From the NCBI GenBank assembly GCA_017430945.1, contig JAFRMB010000032.1, positions 1 through 45,747 of the forward strand: 45,747 nt of DNA, read 5' to 3'. The stretch comes from Clostridia bacterium (GTDB lineage: Bacteria > Bacillota_A > Clostridia > Christensenellales > Aristaeellaceae). Of the stretch, positions 31,266 to 40,404 are shown piece by piece; positions within the stretch are counted from its first letter, which is position 1; every line of letters starts with the position of its first letter. Below the pieces are notes generated by a model. That model was not told where the DNA came from. It ran no database searches and saw nothing but the letters and a program-made list of their open reading frames with translations. A program made the translations under genes and the position numbers.

Positions 31266-34200
31266 TCACTCGCCTATCGGATAGATCCACACCGTAATCT
31301 TAGCGGTCAGCTTCTTTCTGGTGGCCTTGTCCTGTGCGGTGGCAGTGATGACCGCCTTCTTGGGACTCTTGAGCTTTTTAAGCTTCGGTGACTGTTTTAC
31401 GACGCCGTTGTTGTCCACAACAAGGACACCGGTGTCCGAGCTGGACCACGTCACATCCGGATTCGCGTTGAAGGGCTCGCAAAGCACGCTCAGCTGAAGC
31501 ATATCGTTGACATTGTAATCCAGCCCTGGATAGTAAATGCCCCCGTTCACCATAATCGTCATCTTCTTGATCGGCTCTGTGACGTCCACGTAGAACTGGC
31601 ACACCGGCGCTTCACTTCCGGGCTGGACGCCAACGGCAGTCGCCAGAACATAGGCGCGCCCCGCCTTTTTGCCCTTCACGACACCGGTCTTCTCTTCTAT
31701 GGATACGATGTCTTCATAGCCGGGCTTCACGCTCCAGGTGATGCGCTGGTCCTCCGCCATGCCGCCGTCCGTATAGGTCCTGCCGACCAGCTTGGTGGCC
31801 CGGTTCACCGCCACGCTGTGTGAGCCGAACACGCGCACCTCGTCCACATCGGGCGTGACGCGGACCTCGACCGTGCCGACGACGGCATTTTCGGGAACGA
31901 CATAGGTCAGGTCGTACACGCGCGGAACCGCGTAGACCGTCGCATAATACCCATCCTCGTCCGTTTCCGTCACCTTGACTACTCCGCTGTTCAGATCCAC
32001 CTCAACGCCTTCACCATCGGCGAACCAGAAGACACCGCCGGGCACCTTCTGCTTCTTTTTACCTGTGACGGTCGCGGTGAGCGTCGCGGTGTCGCCGGCG
32101 CCGTGCAGGTGGAGGACGCCGTTGTCCGCGCCCTTGATGGTCACCGCCGTGGGCTGGTCGTACACGATGACCCTGATCGTCTGGTACACACCGGTCTTCC
32201 TGTCGGCGACGCGGACCACCGCTGTACCTGCCTTCTTGCCATAGATGCTGCCAGCCCCATCGACAGAGACGATCTTTTTATGCGCCTTTTGGGGCACGCT
32301 CCATGCAGCATTATAGGCGTAATTGCCGTCAGGCACGAACTCCCCGCTGCTGGCACGACGCACGTGTACGCGATCGAAGTAATCATTCTCCGGATCAACA
32401 ACCTGACTTGGCTCTGTATCGTACATGTCAAACCATTTGCCCTTGGCCAGCCAGACTTCCTTGTTGTCCGGGCTGTTGCCGTATAGCTGGATGCCCGTCA
32501 CATAATCGTCGAACACCAGGACGGCTGAGCCCTTCTTGCCGGAGCCGTCTGTGGCCGCGGCCGTGACGGTGATGGTCCTCGAACCGTACCAACCCAATTC
32601 GGGATCCAGTACGCCACCATCTGTGATCGGGACCTCATAACCGTCCTCGTCGACGGCCGACCAGCTCACCTGCTGGGAGGCCTTGCCGGCGCCCGGCGCC
32701 ACCAGAGCGCTCATCTGGATCGCTTCATAGTTTGCGTTCTCATCATTGATATTGAAGAAGAACTTGTTGGCGGGCGCCGTCGGCAATGACGCGCCTCCAT
32801 TCGCCGTCACGGTGACCTTCGACGCCGGCTTCGGCATGACGGTGACCGTCAGCGTGTCCTTGGTATCCGGTTTCACCTTTGACCTGGCGGTGATGGTCAC
32901 CGTGCCGGCCTTCTTGCCGGTGACGACGCCGTTTTTGACGGTGGCGACCGCCTTGTTGCTGGTCTCCCACGTCAGGTCCACCTGGCTGGTGGCGGGCTGG
33001 AAATCCGGCATCGGCAGCTTGATCTTCTTGCCCTTGGCGACCTCGTAGACGCGGAGCGTCTGATTGTCGCCCGGGTCGGCATATTTGTCTTCATCCTTGA
33101 ACTTCAGTTGATCGATCGGTTCGAATACCGTGATGCTGATCGAGCCCACGCTGACGAAGTCACGCAGGTAAGCCTTGATCGTCGTGGTGCCGGGCTGCCC
33201 TTCGAAATACAGATAGGGAGTCCCGTATTCGTCATAGTCCACATAGGCCACGTCATCGTTCGTGGACGTGAAGGTGACGATCTCGTTGTTCACCTTGTTG
33301 GCCGCAGGCGTGACGCTCGGGTATAGCGTGCCCTGGAGCGCCCCGATGTCCTCCAGGTTGAAGATCCGGTCAGTGACCGCCTCGCCCGATGCGTTCTTAA
33401 GGCCCATGGCGACCTTGACGGGTTTCACCACGGTCACCTTGAACGGTTTGGTGCAGAAGCCGTCCTCGGAACGCGCCGTGACCGTCGCCGTGCCGGCCTT
33501 CTTGCCGGTGATGTACGTCTTGCCATAGCTGTCGCGGGAGATGTTGATGATCTTCTTGCCCTTCTTGTCCGTCGTGAAGGTGAGGCCGTAGTACCGGTAA
33601 TAATCCAGCATCTCGTCAAGCGCATCATAATCGATAACGGTCTCATCATCGATACCGGCTGCCTGCGACGCAAATTTGAGAGATGCTTTCAACTCGGCCC
33701 GTGCCTTGACGCCGATCACAAGGCCGCTCGTCTCGTCTTGATAGCCATCCCACCAGCCCATGTTGGGCAGGAAGCCCTCCGTATACGGATTGATGTCCGC
33801 CACCGGATCGCAGCAACGGATCTCGACCTTGGCTTCGCAATACGAACCGTCCATGCTGAAGGCCCAGATGTTAGTTTCGCCATAGCCCGTCCGTGTCACA
33901 TTTCCGTTCTGGTCCACGGTCGCGATTTCTTCATCATCGCTGTACCAGTAGAGCCGCGTGCTCGCCCCCTTGGGCGAGACGGACGCCGCCAGCTTCACGG
34001 TGCCGCTCTTGGCGAGGTACCGCACCTTCGGCCCGCCGATGCTGACCGTGTTGACGGCCTTCTTCTTGACGGCGATCTGGAGCGTCGTTTTGACGTCGGG
34101 ATACCCCTTGACCGCGACCGTGACATTTGCGGTGCCGGCCTTCTTGCCGGTGACCACGCCGTCCTCGGTGAGGCCGATGATCTTGGTGGCCGATGTCGTA

Positions 34201-36104
34201 AAGACCAGCTCGTATTTTGCGCCTTCGGGCTGGACGTTGAACAGGGGGACGATGTAGTCGGTAAGGTCGATCTTCTTCTTGATGCCGAGCTCCACCGCGG
34301 GGGTCTTGAGGCCGTCGACGAGGGAGATACTCTCTATCTCGCCAGCGTTCCTGTACACGCGCAGCGTGGTGGATACGCGTCCGTCCCCGCTGGTGATGCG
34401 GTACGCCGATTCGCCGGTGCTGAGGGTCTCATCCTCCGGCTCATCTCCATCTTCATCGTCATATTCATCGTCATCTTCATCCTCGGTGTAAACGGGTTTC
34501 AGACTGAACGACGCATTCTCGTCTTCGCCGTAGTTCACCTCGTTGTACCCGATATCCCTCCAGTACGGGACGAGATCATAGGATGCATTTTCGACGGAGA
34601 AGCCGGGCATCGCGCCTGCCGGCGTGACCTCCACGCGGAACTGCGGCTCCTCATCCGCCTTGATGCTGACCAGATCCTTTGACTTGATCTCCTTTTCGCT
34701 GCCGCCTTCAAGCTTCTGGAAGATCTTGATCCCGGTCGCGTGGGGTAAGACGGTAAGGCGGAAATCAGCGGAGATATCCGGGATGTCATAGATAAAAACG
34801 AACAAGCTGTCCCAGCTCAACGATTCAGAATACTCTACGAGGTATGTCTCCCCATCGATCATGACAGCGCCATAACCATCGCCATTGCCTTCTTCGAGAT
34901 TAACAATTTGATAGTTATTAGTCCCATCTGTATAGTAATACTTATCGTTACTGATGAGCTCATCCTCACTGACCCAATCATCGGTATCATCATCGCGGAC
35001 AGAAGCATACTCGTCGATATAGAAGCCCTGCGGCCAAAGCTCGATTACAAATGGCTCGGGCGTAAATTGCGAGTCGCTATCCTTGTGCGCGACCGTGCTC
35101 GCCGTGACGACGAGATCGATCGGCTCATAGACATTCCGCACGGTCAGCAGACCGGTGGAACTGATGCCGAATCTGGGGGCAGGATGATACTCATCATCCT
35201 CATCATCCTCATCGCCGGGTTCGCCTTCACCGTCGCCGGGTTCACCGTCGCCGTCGCCGGACCCCTGGTCATCTCCTTCGTTATCTTCTTCATAATTAAC
35301 GGACCAGAAGATGCCGGGGTTCAGGGCGTTCCTCGGGAAAACGTCCGCATAGAACTGCAGCCTGTCAGTATCGATGACTGTGCAGCCGTCGCCATAGGCC
35401 TCGCCGTTGCGCTCCATAGAGACATCGATGCGCGTTGGGAAATGCAATTCATCGCCGTCTACGACCGCCGGATCCTCGCTGGACGCAAACAGCCCCATGA
35501 AGTCGGGATCCTCCGCGTCGTCGGTCGGCTCCTCGGCCGCGTCGTCGGCAGGCTCCTCGGCTACGTCGTCAGTCGGCTCCTCACCTGCGTCGTCCGTGGG
35601 CTCCCCGTCCGCGTCGTCCGTGGGCTCTTCACCTGCGTCATCGGCGGGCTCTCCGTCCGCGTCGTCGGCAGGCTCTCCGTCCGCGTCGTCGGCAGGCTCT
35701 CCGTCTGCGTCGTCGGCGGGCTCACCGTCTGCGTCGTCGGCAGGCTCTCCGTCCGCGTCGTCGGCGGGCGCTTCACCCGCGTCGTCGGCGGGCGCTTCTG
35801 CCGGGTCCTCGGGGATGATCTCGAGGCCGTCGTCCTCGCCCGCGGCGGGCGCAGCCGCCGTATCATCCGCGCCGTCGTCCGAGGGCAGCTCCATCTCGCC
35901 GACCTCGCCGACCGCCTGGTCCTCGTCGCCCGCGGCGATGACCTCGTCCTCATCGGACGCCGCATCCGCCGCGACTGCCGCCAGGGCTGCCTCGCCTTCC
36001 GCCGTCAGCGCTTCGATCGCCTCTTCACTCAGCGCGCCGGTGAACAGGGAAAGCAGCATGACGATGGCCAGAAAGGCCGAAAGGTACCGCTTCATGCTCG
36101 ACAC
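31266..36104 (-). CDS. Giant secreted protein with BIG2 (Ig-like) domains and an acidic tandem repeat
   Basis: About 1,612 residues. Signal peptide MKRYLSAFLAIVMLLSLFTG, cleaved near ALSEE. GTG 36104 is preferred because AAGGAGG (36120-36114) stands nine bases ahead; ATG 36095 is the alternative. Residues about 30-215 are very acidic, with an 8-residue tandem repeat (EPADDADG), then an Asp/Glu/Gly-rich linker. The rest is a chain of Ig-like domains with the BIG2 hallmark GKKAGTA(x)VT: at least five exact GKKAG sites (for example TGKKAGTANVTVAVKG and TGKKAGTVTITARSK) plus degenerate ones. It ends in VWIYPIGE, with no LPxTG motif, no anchor helix and no SLH domain, so how it stays on the cell is unclear. 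The chain is probably an extracellular stalk or adhesin. It has its own promoter and terminator. Confidence 0.9.
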   Translation of the reverse strand: MSSMKRYLSAFLAIVMLLSLFTGALSEEAIEALTAEGEAALAAVAADAASDEDEVIAAGDEDQAVGEVGEMELPSDDGADDTAAAPAAGEDDGLEIIPEDPAEAPADDAGEAPADDADGEPADDADGEPADDADGEPADDADGEPADDADGEPADDAGEEPTDDADGEPTDDAGEEPTDDVAEEPADDAAEEPTDDAEDPDFMGLFASSEDPAVVDGDELHFPTRIDVSMERNGEAYGDGCTVIDTDRLQFYADVFPRNALNPGIFWSVNYEEDNEGDDQGSGDGDGEPGDGEGEPGDEDDEDDEYHPAPRFGISSTGLLTVRNVYEPIDLVVTASTVAHKDSDSQFTPEPFVIELWPQGFYIDEYASVRDDDTDDWVSEDELISNDKYYYTDGTNNYQIVNLEEGNGDGYGAVMIDGETYLVEYSESLSWDSLFVFIYDIPDISADFRLTVLPHATGIKIFQKLEGGSEKEIKSKDLVSIKADEEPQFRVEVTPAGAMPGFSVENASYDLVPYWRDIGYNEVNYGEDENASFSLKPVYTEDEDDDEYDDEDGDEPEDETLSTGESAYRITSGDGRVSTTLRVYRNAGEIESISLVDGLKTPAVELGIKKKIDLTDYIVPLFNVQPEGAKYELVFTTSATKIIGLTEDGVVTGKKAGTANVTVAVKGYPDVKTTLQIAVKKKAVNTVSIGGPKVRYLAKSGTVKLAASVSPKGASTRLYWYSDDEEIATVDQNGNVTRTGYGETNIWAFSMDGSYCEAKVEIRCCDPVADINPYTEGFLPNMGWWDGYQDETSGLVIGVKARAELKASLKFASQAAGIDDETVIDYDALDEMLDYYRYYGLTFTTDKKGKKIINISRDSYGKTYITGKKAGTATVTARSEDGFCTKPFKVTVVKPVKVAMGLKNASGEAVTDRIFNLEDIGALQGTLYPSVTPAANKVNNEIVTFTSTNDDVAYVDYDEYGTPYLYFEGQPGTTTIKAYLRDFVSVGSISITVFEPIDQLKFKDEDKYADPGDNQTLRVYEVAKGKKIKLPMPDFQPATSQVDLTWETSNKAVATVKNGVVTGKKAGTVTITARSKVKPDTKDTLTVTVMPKPASKVTVTANGGASLPTAPANKFFFNINDENANYEAIQMSALVAPGAGKASQQVSWSAVDEDGYEVPITDGGVLDPELGWYGSRTITVTAAATDGSGKKGSAVLVFDDYVTGIQLYGNSPDNKEVWLAKGKWFDMYDTEPSQVVDPENDYFDRVHVRRASSGEFVPDGNYAYNAAWSVPQKAHKKIVSVDGAGSIYGKKAGTAVVRVADRKTGVYQTIRVIVYDQPTAVTIKGADNGVLHLHGAGDTATLTATVTGKKKQKVPGGVFWFADGEGVEVDLNSGVVKVTETDEDGYYATVYAVPRVYDLTYVVPENAVVGTVEVRVTPDVDEVRVFGSHSVAVNRATKLVGRTYTDGGMAEDQRITWSVKPGYEDIVSIEEKTGVVKGKKAGRAYVLATAVGVQPGSEAPVCQFYVDVTEPIKKMTIMVNGGIYYPGLDYNVNDMLQLSVLCEPFNANPDVTWSSSDTGVLVVDNNGVVKQSPKLKKLKSPKKAVITATAQDKATRKKLTAKITVWIYPIGE
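35518..35800 (-). repeat. 24-base tandem repeats coding for EPADDADG
   Basis: Around a dozen 24-base units, the central ones almost identical in DNA (GCGTCGTCGGCAGGCTCTCC-type units near 35640-35790), the outer ones diverged to EPTDDAGE and EPADDAAE. The gradient of identity, highest in the middle, is typical of expansion and contraction by slippage. Copy number may vary between strains. Confidence 0.9.
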
Positions 36105-36121
36105 TTCTCTTCTCCTCCTTG

Positions 36122-36139
36122 TGAAAGCGTTCGCTTTCA
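36122..36139. promoter_or_regulatory. Inverted repeat in the leader of the giant gene
   Basis: TGAAAGCG and CGCTTTCA are exact complements separated by TT, directly before the ribosome site. The shape recalls LacI/CcpA-family operators, but the two-base centre does not fit a cre site well. In RNA it would form a hairpin next to the AAGGAGG. Confidence 0.55.
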
Positions 36140-36351
36140 AATGTACATATCTATCGATGCGCTCCGCGCACGATGATCAAAACCACGGCTGCCCGCCCGG
36201 CAGCCGGTACAGGGCGCCGGCCCCGCCGGGGACCGCGCCGTTCAGGACCCAAAACCGATGCTCTAGCGAAGTTTTACGTCGAAACGGCGCGTCCCGCGGG
36301 CCCGCCGATATCGCATCCGCATTATGGTCCGATCACTTTTATTAATAGATA

Positions 36352-36380
36352 ATTTTAATGCATCTTAACGGATATGTCAA
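36352..36380 (-). promoter_or_regulatory. Promoter of the giant Ig-like protein gene
   Basis: On the minus strand TTGACA (36380-36375), 17 bases, TAAAAT (36357-36352), in an AT-rich island. It predicts a leader of about 240 bases, GC-rich in its first half. Confidence 0.78.
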
Positions 36381-36530
36381 CACTTTTTTCGAAAAAACGC
36401 ACGAAAAATGCCATGATCTTGCGGCCGCGATGCGTTCTCCCTCCGGCGCCTGCACGGACCGCCCGCATCTCGTTCGCGCACCGTGAGCGCTGTCCCATGG
36501 GTGGATGATGATGCGCCCGCTGCCCGCTAT

Positions 36531-36559
36531 TTGACATGCGCGGATCATAAAGATATAAT
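36531..36559 (+). promoter_or_regulatory. Consensus promoter of the GH30 gene
   Basis: TTGACA (36531-36536), 17 bases, TATAAT (36554-36559): both hexamers are exact. The leader to ATG 36732 is about 165 bases. Confidence 0.88.
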
Positions 36560-36731
36560 GATATGTAAAGTCATGCGGCGGCCATCTGAGCGGCGAGGCC
36601 CACGAACGGGCTTCGTATCGGTGACATTCGGGCGCCGCCCGGGCACATCCGGGCCTTCGCGCCCGCGTCCGACCCGCATCGATGCAAGAATAGAGCCGCG
36701 CGGCGCGCGGCCGATCCGAGGAGGGATCCCG

Positions 36732-38240
36732 ATGGCCATCTACAGAGAGTCGATATCGTTTGACACCGAAAGCGGCGCGGTCCGCCGCGAGCGGGAGACG
36801 CTGCGCTGGGCCGACGAGGCGATGTTGCCCAAAGCGATAGAAGCCAACGTGGTTGGGCTCTATCCTGATCACGCCTTTCAGACCATGGAGGGCTGGGGCT
36901 GCACGCTGACGGAGTCCGCCTGCTATCTGCTGTCGCAGATGATGCCCGCGACGCGGCGCGAGGCGCTGAGCCGCTGGTTCGGGCCGGATGGCATGGACGC
37001 GCGCTTCATCCGCATACACATCGATTCCTGCGACTACTGCCTTTCCGAGTACCAGTCGGTGGCGGACCCCATCGCGGATCCGGAGCTCAAAAGCTTCAAC
37101 ATCGACCGGGACCGGAAGTGGATCATCCCCGTCGTGCGGGAGGCGCTGGCGCTGTCAAAGCACCCCGTCCGGGTGCTGCTGTCCCCGTGGTCACCGCCAT
37201 GGCAGTGGAAGACCCCGCCGGAGATCGGCAAAAACGACGCCGCCGTGTATGGCGGCGCCGAGATCCGCGCGGATGCCGGCAAGCCCAGCCGCAGCTTCGG
37301 CGGGCGCCTGAAGCCCGAATACTATGGCTCCTGGGCGAAGTATCTCGTGAAGTTCATACAGGCCTATCTGGGCGAGGGCATTCCCGTGGCGATGCTATCG
37401 ATCCAAAACGAAGCCTCCGCCGCCACCGCGTGGGACAGCTGCCTTTGGAGCGGCGAGGAGGAGCAGCGCTTTTTGAAGCATCACCTTTACCCCGAGCTCG
37501 AGCGCGCGGGCCTTGCGGACCGGCTCGAGATATTCATCTGGGACCACAACAAGGAGCGCGCCATCGAGCACATCGACGCCTTCATGGCGGACCCGGAGGC
37601 CGCCGCGCACGTGGACGGCTTCGCCTATCACTGGTATTCCGGGGACCACTTCGACGCGCTTTCGCTCCTGCATCAGCGCTATCCGGACCGGATACTCATG
37701 CACTCTGAGAGCTGTATGCTGCACATGCCCGGCAGTATGTATTCGATGAGCGCCGAGGACAGCACGCTGAACCAGGCCGCGATGGGCCGGCAGCTCTCGC
37801 CGGCCGAGTGCGACTACGGCGACGCGGTGGCCTACGCACACGACATCATCGGCGACCTGAACCACGGCATGCAGCGCTGGATAGACTGGAACCTGATCGT
37901 CGATAAAAACGGCGGGCCGCGCCATGTCAGCGGCGGCTTCACCGCGCCGCTGGTCTGCGGAGACGACTTCGGCTTCCGGGAGACGCTGACCTACGAATAC
38001 CTGCGCGCCATCGCTGCGGCGGTGCGTCCGGGCGCCGTGCGCATCGGTCGGTCCGTCTACGGCCGCGACGTGGAGGCGGCCGCCTGCCGCAACGCGGACG
38101 GCAGCTATGGGGTGTTGCTGCTGAACCGGTCGGAGGCCGACATCCATGTGAACCTGCGCATGTCCGGCAGCATCGCGCAGGACATCCGCCTGCCCGCCGG
38201 CACGCTGACCACGCTGCGCTTCGATGCGCCGTGTGCCTGA
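36732..38240 (+). CDS. GH30-family glycosidase without a signal peptide
   Basis: 502 residues from ATG 36732, preceded by GAGGAGGGATCCCG; the longer open frame upstream crosses the promoter and is rejected. A TIM-barrel begins with AFQTMEGWGCTLTESACYLL, the GH30 opening (GFGGAFTES in relatives). The acid/base Glu227 lies in AMLSIQNEASA and the nucleophile Glu326 in ILMHSESCM. A C-terminal beta-sandwich (VEAAACRNADGSYGVLLLNR, then LPAGTLTTLRFD) is the usual side domain. Relatives cleave beta-glucosides (glucosylceramidase type), beta-1,6-glucans or xylans. Lacking an export signal, it should act inside the cell on an imported oligosaccharide, which fits the second ABC importer encoded convergently. 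Confidence 0.92.
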   Translation: MAIYRESISFDTESGAVRRERETLRWADEAMLPKAIEANVVGLYPDHAFQTMEGWGCTLTESACYLLSQMMPATRREALSRWFGPDGMDARFIRIHIDSCDYCLSEYQSVADPIADPELKSFNIDRDRKWIIPVVREALALSKHPVRVLLSPWSPPWQWKTPPEIGKNDAAVYGGAEIRADAGKPSRSFGGRLKPEYYGSWAKYLVKFIQAYLGEGIPVAMLSIQNEASAATAWDSCLWSGEEEQRFLKHHLYPELERAGLADRLEIFIWDHNKERAIEHIDAFMADPEAAAHVDGFAYHWYSGDHFDALSLLHQRYPDRILMHSESCMLHMPGSMYSMSAEDSTLNQAAMGRQLSPAECDYGDAVAYAHDIIGDLNHGMQRWIDWNLIVDKNGGPRHVSGGFTAPLVCGDDFGFRETLTYEYLRAIAAAVRPGAVRIGRSVYGRDVEAAACRNADGSYGVLLLNRSEADIHVNLRMSGSIAQDIRLPAGTLTTLRFDAPCA

Positions 38241-38251
38241 CCGTTTCCCGA

Positions 38252-38284
38252 ACGCCGGCCACAGACCGACCGGCGTCGCTTTTG
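38252..38284 (+). terminator. Terminator of the GH30 gene
   Basis: ACGCCGG (38252-38258) pairs with CCGGCGT (38270-38276), followed by CGCTTTT. Confidence 0.7.
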
Positions 38285-38433
38285 ATCTGCATCCATGTCC
38301 GGCTCCGGACTTCGGTCTGTTGTCGGGTCCTCTGAAGGACAGTGTCGTTCCCGGAGCGTCGATGCCGTGAGTTCGATGCCGATGGCCCGTGCCGCATCTG
38401 TGCGCTTGCGTCTGATCATAAGCACGCCATGAC

Positions 38434-38474
38434 AACAAAGGACCGCTCCCCATGCCGGGAAGCGGTCCTTTTGT
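38434..38474. terminator. Bidirectional terminator, mainly for the second importer operon
   Basis: ACAAAGGACCGCT-CCC and GGGA-AGCGGTCCTTTTGT pair around CATGCC. Complementary A and T runs flank the stem, so it can serve both the minus-strand operon ending at 38492 and any read-through from the GH30 gene. The 150 bases between the two terminators hold no gene. Confidence 0.85.
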
Positions 38475-38491
38475 TGTACGGCGTACAGGCG

Positions 38492-39358
38492 TCAGCCCTT
38501 GACGGCGCCGGCGATGAAGCTGTCCTGGATCTGTCGGCTCAGGAACACATACACCAGCAGCGTCGGCACAGTAGCCAGTGACAGTGCCGCGCCGATGGGG
38601 CCCCAGTCGGTCGTGTACTGTCCGGAGAGCGCCTGAACGCCGACAGGCAGCGTCTTGAGCGCGTCCTTGCTGATGAACACGTTGGCGAACATCAGCTCGT
38701 TCCAGCACTGCAGGAACGTGTAGATGCCCACCGTGGCTACAGCCGGCATCATCAGCGGCGCGATGACACGGCAGAAGGTCCCCCACACGCCGCAGCCGTC
38801 GAGGAATGCCGCCTCGTCCAGGTCGTATGGGATGTCGCCCATGAACCCGATACTGATCAGGATGCCCATGGCCAGTGAAAAGGCTGAGTAAGGTATGATC
38901 AGCGCGAGATACGAGTTCAGCATCTTAAGCTTGGCCAGCGTGGTGTACAGCGGCACGATGGAGGCGTGGATCGGGATGGTCAGACCGAGCATGAAGAACT
39001 TGTTCATGGTCTTGCTGCCTTTCCACTCCAGGCGCGTAATGGCATAGGTGGCCATGACGGACGCCACAAGCGTGATCACGATGGACGAAACCGCCACGAT
39101 GACGCTGTTCAGGAAATACAGGGGCATGTTGCCGGTATGGATCGCGCGGTTGTAATTCTCCCATACCCAGTACTTGGGCAGACCGATGACATTTTCGCCA
39201 AAGATCTCGGCGTTGTTCTTGAGCGAGAAGGTCAGCATCCAATAGACCGGGAAGATGCTGATCACCGCCCAGAGGATGAGCACCACGTAGACAGCGATCT
39301 GACGACCCGTCAACGGCTGCTTCGCATCCGGGGCTATGTAAGCTTTTTTCTTGCTCAT
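38492..39358 (-). CDS. Carbohydrate ABC importer permease, MalG type (second system)
   Basis: 288 residues from ATG 39358; the much longer open frame upstream is a shadow of the MalF-type gene. Six membrane segments. AVYVVLILWAVISIFPVYWM is the first helix, and the EAA loop reads YDLDEAAFLDGCGVWGTFCR. The end, VFLSRQIQDSFIAGAVKG, is the typical MalG-class C-terminus. The start overlaps the stop of the MalF-type gene (ATGA), so translation is coupled. As in the first system, no ATPase gene is present. Confidence 0.93.
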   Translation of the reverse strand: MSKKKAYIAPDAKQPLTGRQIAVYVVLILWAVISIFPVYWMLTFSLKNNAEIFGENVIGLPKYWVWENYNRAIHTGNMPLYFLNSVIVAVSSIVITLVASVMATYAITRLEWKGSKTMNKFFMLGLTIPIHASIVPLYTTLAKLKMLNSYLALIIPYSAFSLAMGILISIGFMGDIPYDLDEAAFLDGCGVWGTFCRVIAPLMMPAVATVGIYTFLQCWNELMFANVFISKDALKTLPVGVQALSGQYTTDWGPIGAALSLATVPTLLVYVFLSRQIQDSFIAGAVKG

Positions 39359-40239
39359 CTTCCCTTGTCCTCCTTGAACACCATGTTGATCAGTATGGCG
39401 AAGAAGAAGCACAATACGATCAGCATGACCGCGATGGTGCTGCCCATGCCGTAGCGGTTGCGCAGGAACAGCATGCTGATCATCAACGTGCTGGGCACCT
39501 CGGTCGCGTGGACCGGTCCGCCGTTCGTCAGGACGTAGATCAGGTCGAAGGATTTCAGAGAGCCCGTCACCGCGAAGATCACGCTGACGCGCAGGATCGG
39601 CCGGATATACGGGATGATGATGTAGCGGTTGACCTGGCCCTCCGTGCAGCCATCCAGCATGGCCGCCTCGTTGAGCTCCGGCGGCACGCCCTTTATACCG
39701 GCGTACATGAGCAACATGTGGTAGCCCACGTATTGCCACAGGATCGGCACGAACGCAGCCCACAGCGCCGTCTTCTTGTCGCCGAGCCAGATCCGCGTCA
39801 GCTTGTCCAGCCCAAGCGCCCTCAGGCTGAGGTTGAGCACGCCGTAATCCGGGTTGTAGATCTTCAGCCACAACTGGCCGATGACCACGGTCGAGATCAG
39901 AACGGGCATGAAATAGATGGACAGGAACGCGCGCTCGCCCCTGGGCTTCCTGCTCAGCTTCAGCGCCAGCCACAGGGCAAACGGCAGCTGGATGAGGGTG
40001 GACAGGATCGCCAGCAACATCGCGTTCTTCAGCGCCCGCATGATGTTGATGGATTTACTGGTGAACAATTCCGTGTAGTTCGCCAATCCGATGTATTCCG
40101 GCGTCGTCAAGCCGTTCCACTTGGTCAGGCTGTAGTAGCCGGACAGGATGATCGGCGCGATCAACACCCCGATGAAAAGGATCAGCGCGGGAAGCAGAAA
40201 CAGGAATATGTTCAGCTTGTAGCTAAACGGTCTTTTCAT
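39355..40239 (-). CDS. Carbohydrate ABC importer permease, MalF type (second system)
   Basis: 294 residues from ATG 40239, with AAAGGAG nine bases ahead; the extra upstream reading frame covers the intergenic hairpin and is rejected. Six membrane segments, starting with YKLNIFLFLLPALILFIGVL. The EAA loop PPELNEAAMLDGCTEGQVNR is intact, and FDLIYVLTNGGPVHATEVPS is the periplasm-side signature of MalF/UgpA proteins. It pairs with the overlapping MalG-type gene and the binding protein upstream. Confidence 0.93.
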   Translation of the reverse strand: MKRPFSYKLNIFLFLLPALILFIGVLIAPIILSGYYSLTKWNGLTTPEYIGLANYTELFTSKSINIMRALKNAMLLAILSTLIQLPFALWLALKLSRKPRGERAFLSIYFMPVLISTVVIGQLWLKIYNPDYGVLNLSLRALGLDKLTRIWLGDKKTALWAAFVPILWQYVGYHMLLMYAGIKGVPPELNEAAMLDGCTEGQVNRYIIIPYIRPILRVSVIFAVTGSLKSFDLIYVLTNGGPVHATEVPSTLMISMLFLRNRYGMGSTIAVMLIVLCFFFAILINMVFKEDKGR

Positions 40240-40316
40240 GGTCTGAACTCCTTTACTGTATGCGATTTCCGGCGCAACTCCACAGAGCCCGCCGGAAACC
40301 GTATCACCCGATAAAT

Positions 40317-40332
40317 GAGGGGGCAGCCCCTC
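40317..40332 (-). terminator. Intercistronic hairpin after the second binding-protein gene
   Basis: GAGGGG and CCCCTC pair around CTGC on the minus strand, followed by ATTTAT. A larger alternative fold may include the GGGCGGTCCC segment just upstream. It parallels the hairpin in the same place in the first importer operon. Confidence 0.5.
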
Positions 40333-40404
40333 GTGGAGAATACCCATAAGGGACCGCCCCTCTGCCATTCAGGCGTCAGTCGATCAGGACCGGTCCTCGA
40401 TGGA

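Noticed and set aside
35518..35800. Possible CRISPR array
   Set aside because: The repeat units are contiguous 24-mers without unique spacers and lie in a coding frame.
36122..36139. CcpA cre site
   Set aside because: The left half fits TGAAAGCG, but the two-base centre and the right half break the 14-base cre pattern, and the position in a translated leader is atypical; kept only as an unassigned inverted repeat.
34908..36345. Plus-strand frames over the acidic repeat (Ser/Ala/Gly- and Val/Arg-rich repeats)
   Set aside because: They are mirror images of the 24-base repeats of the giant gene, which has a signal peptide, ribosome site, promoter and terminator on the minus strand.
36483..36731. 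N-terminal extension of the GH30 protein (possible export signal)
   Set aside because: The extra codons cross the consensus promoter, are Arg/Pro-rich and contain no hydrophobic signal; ATG 36732 has an excellent ribosome site.
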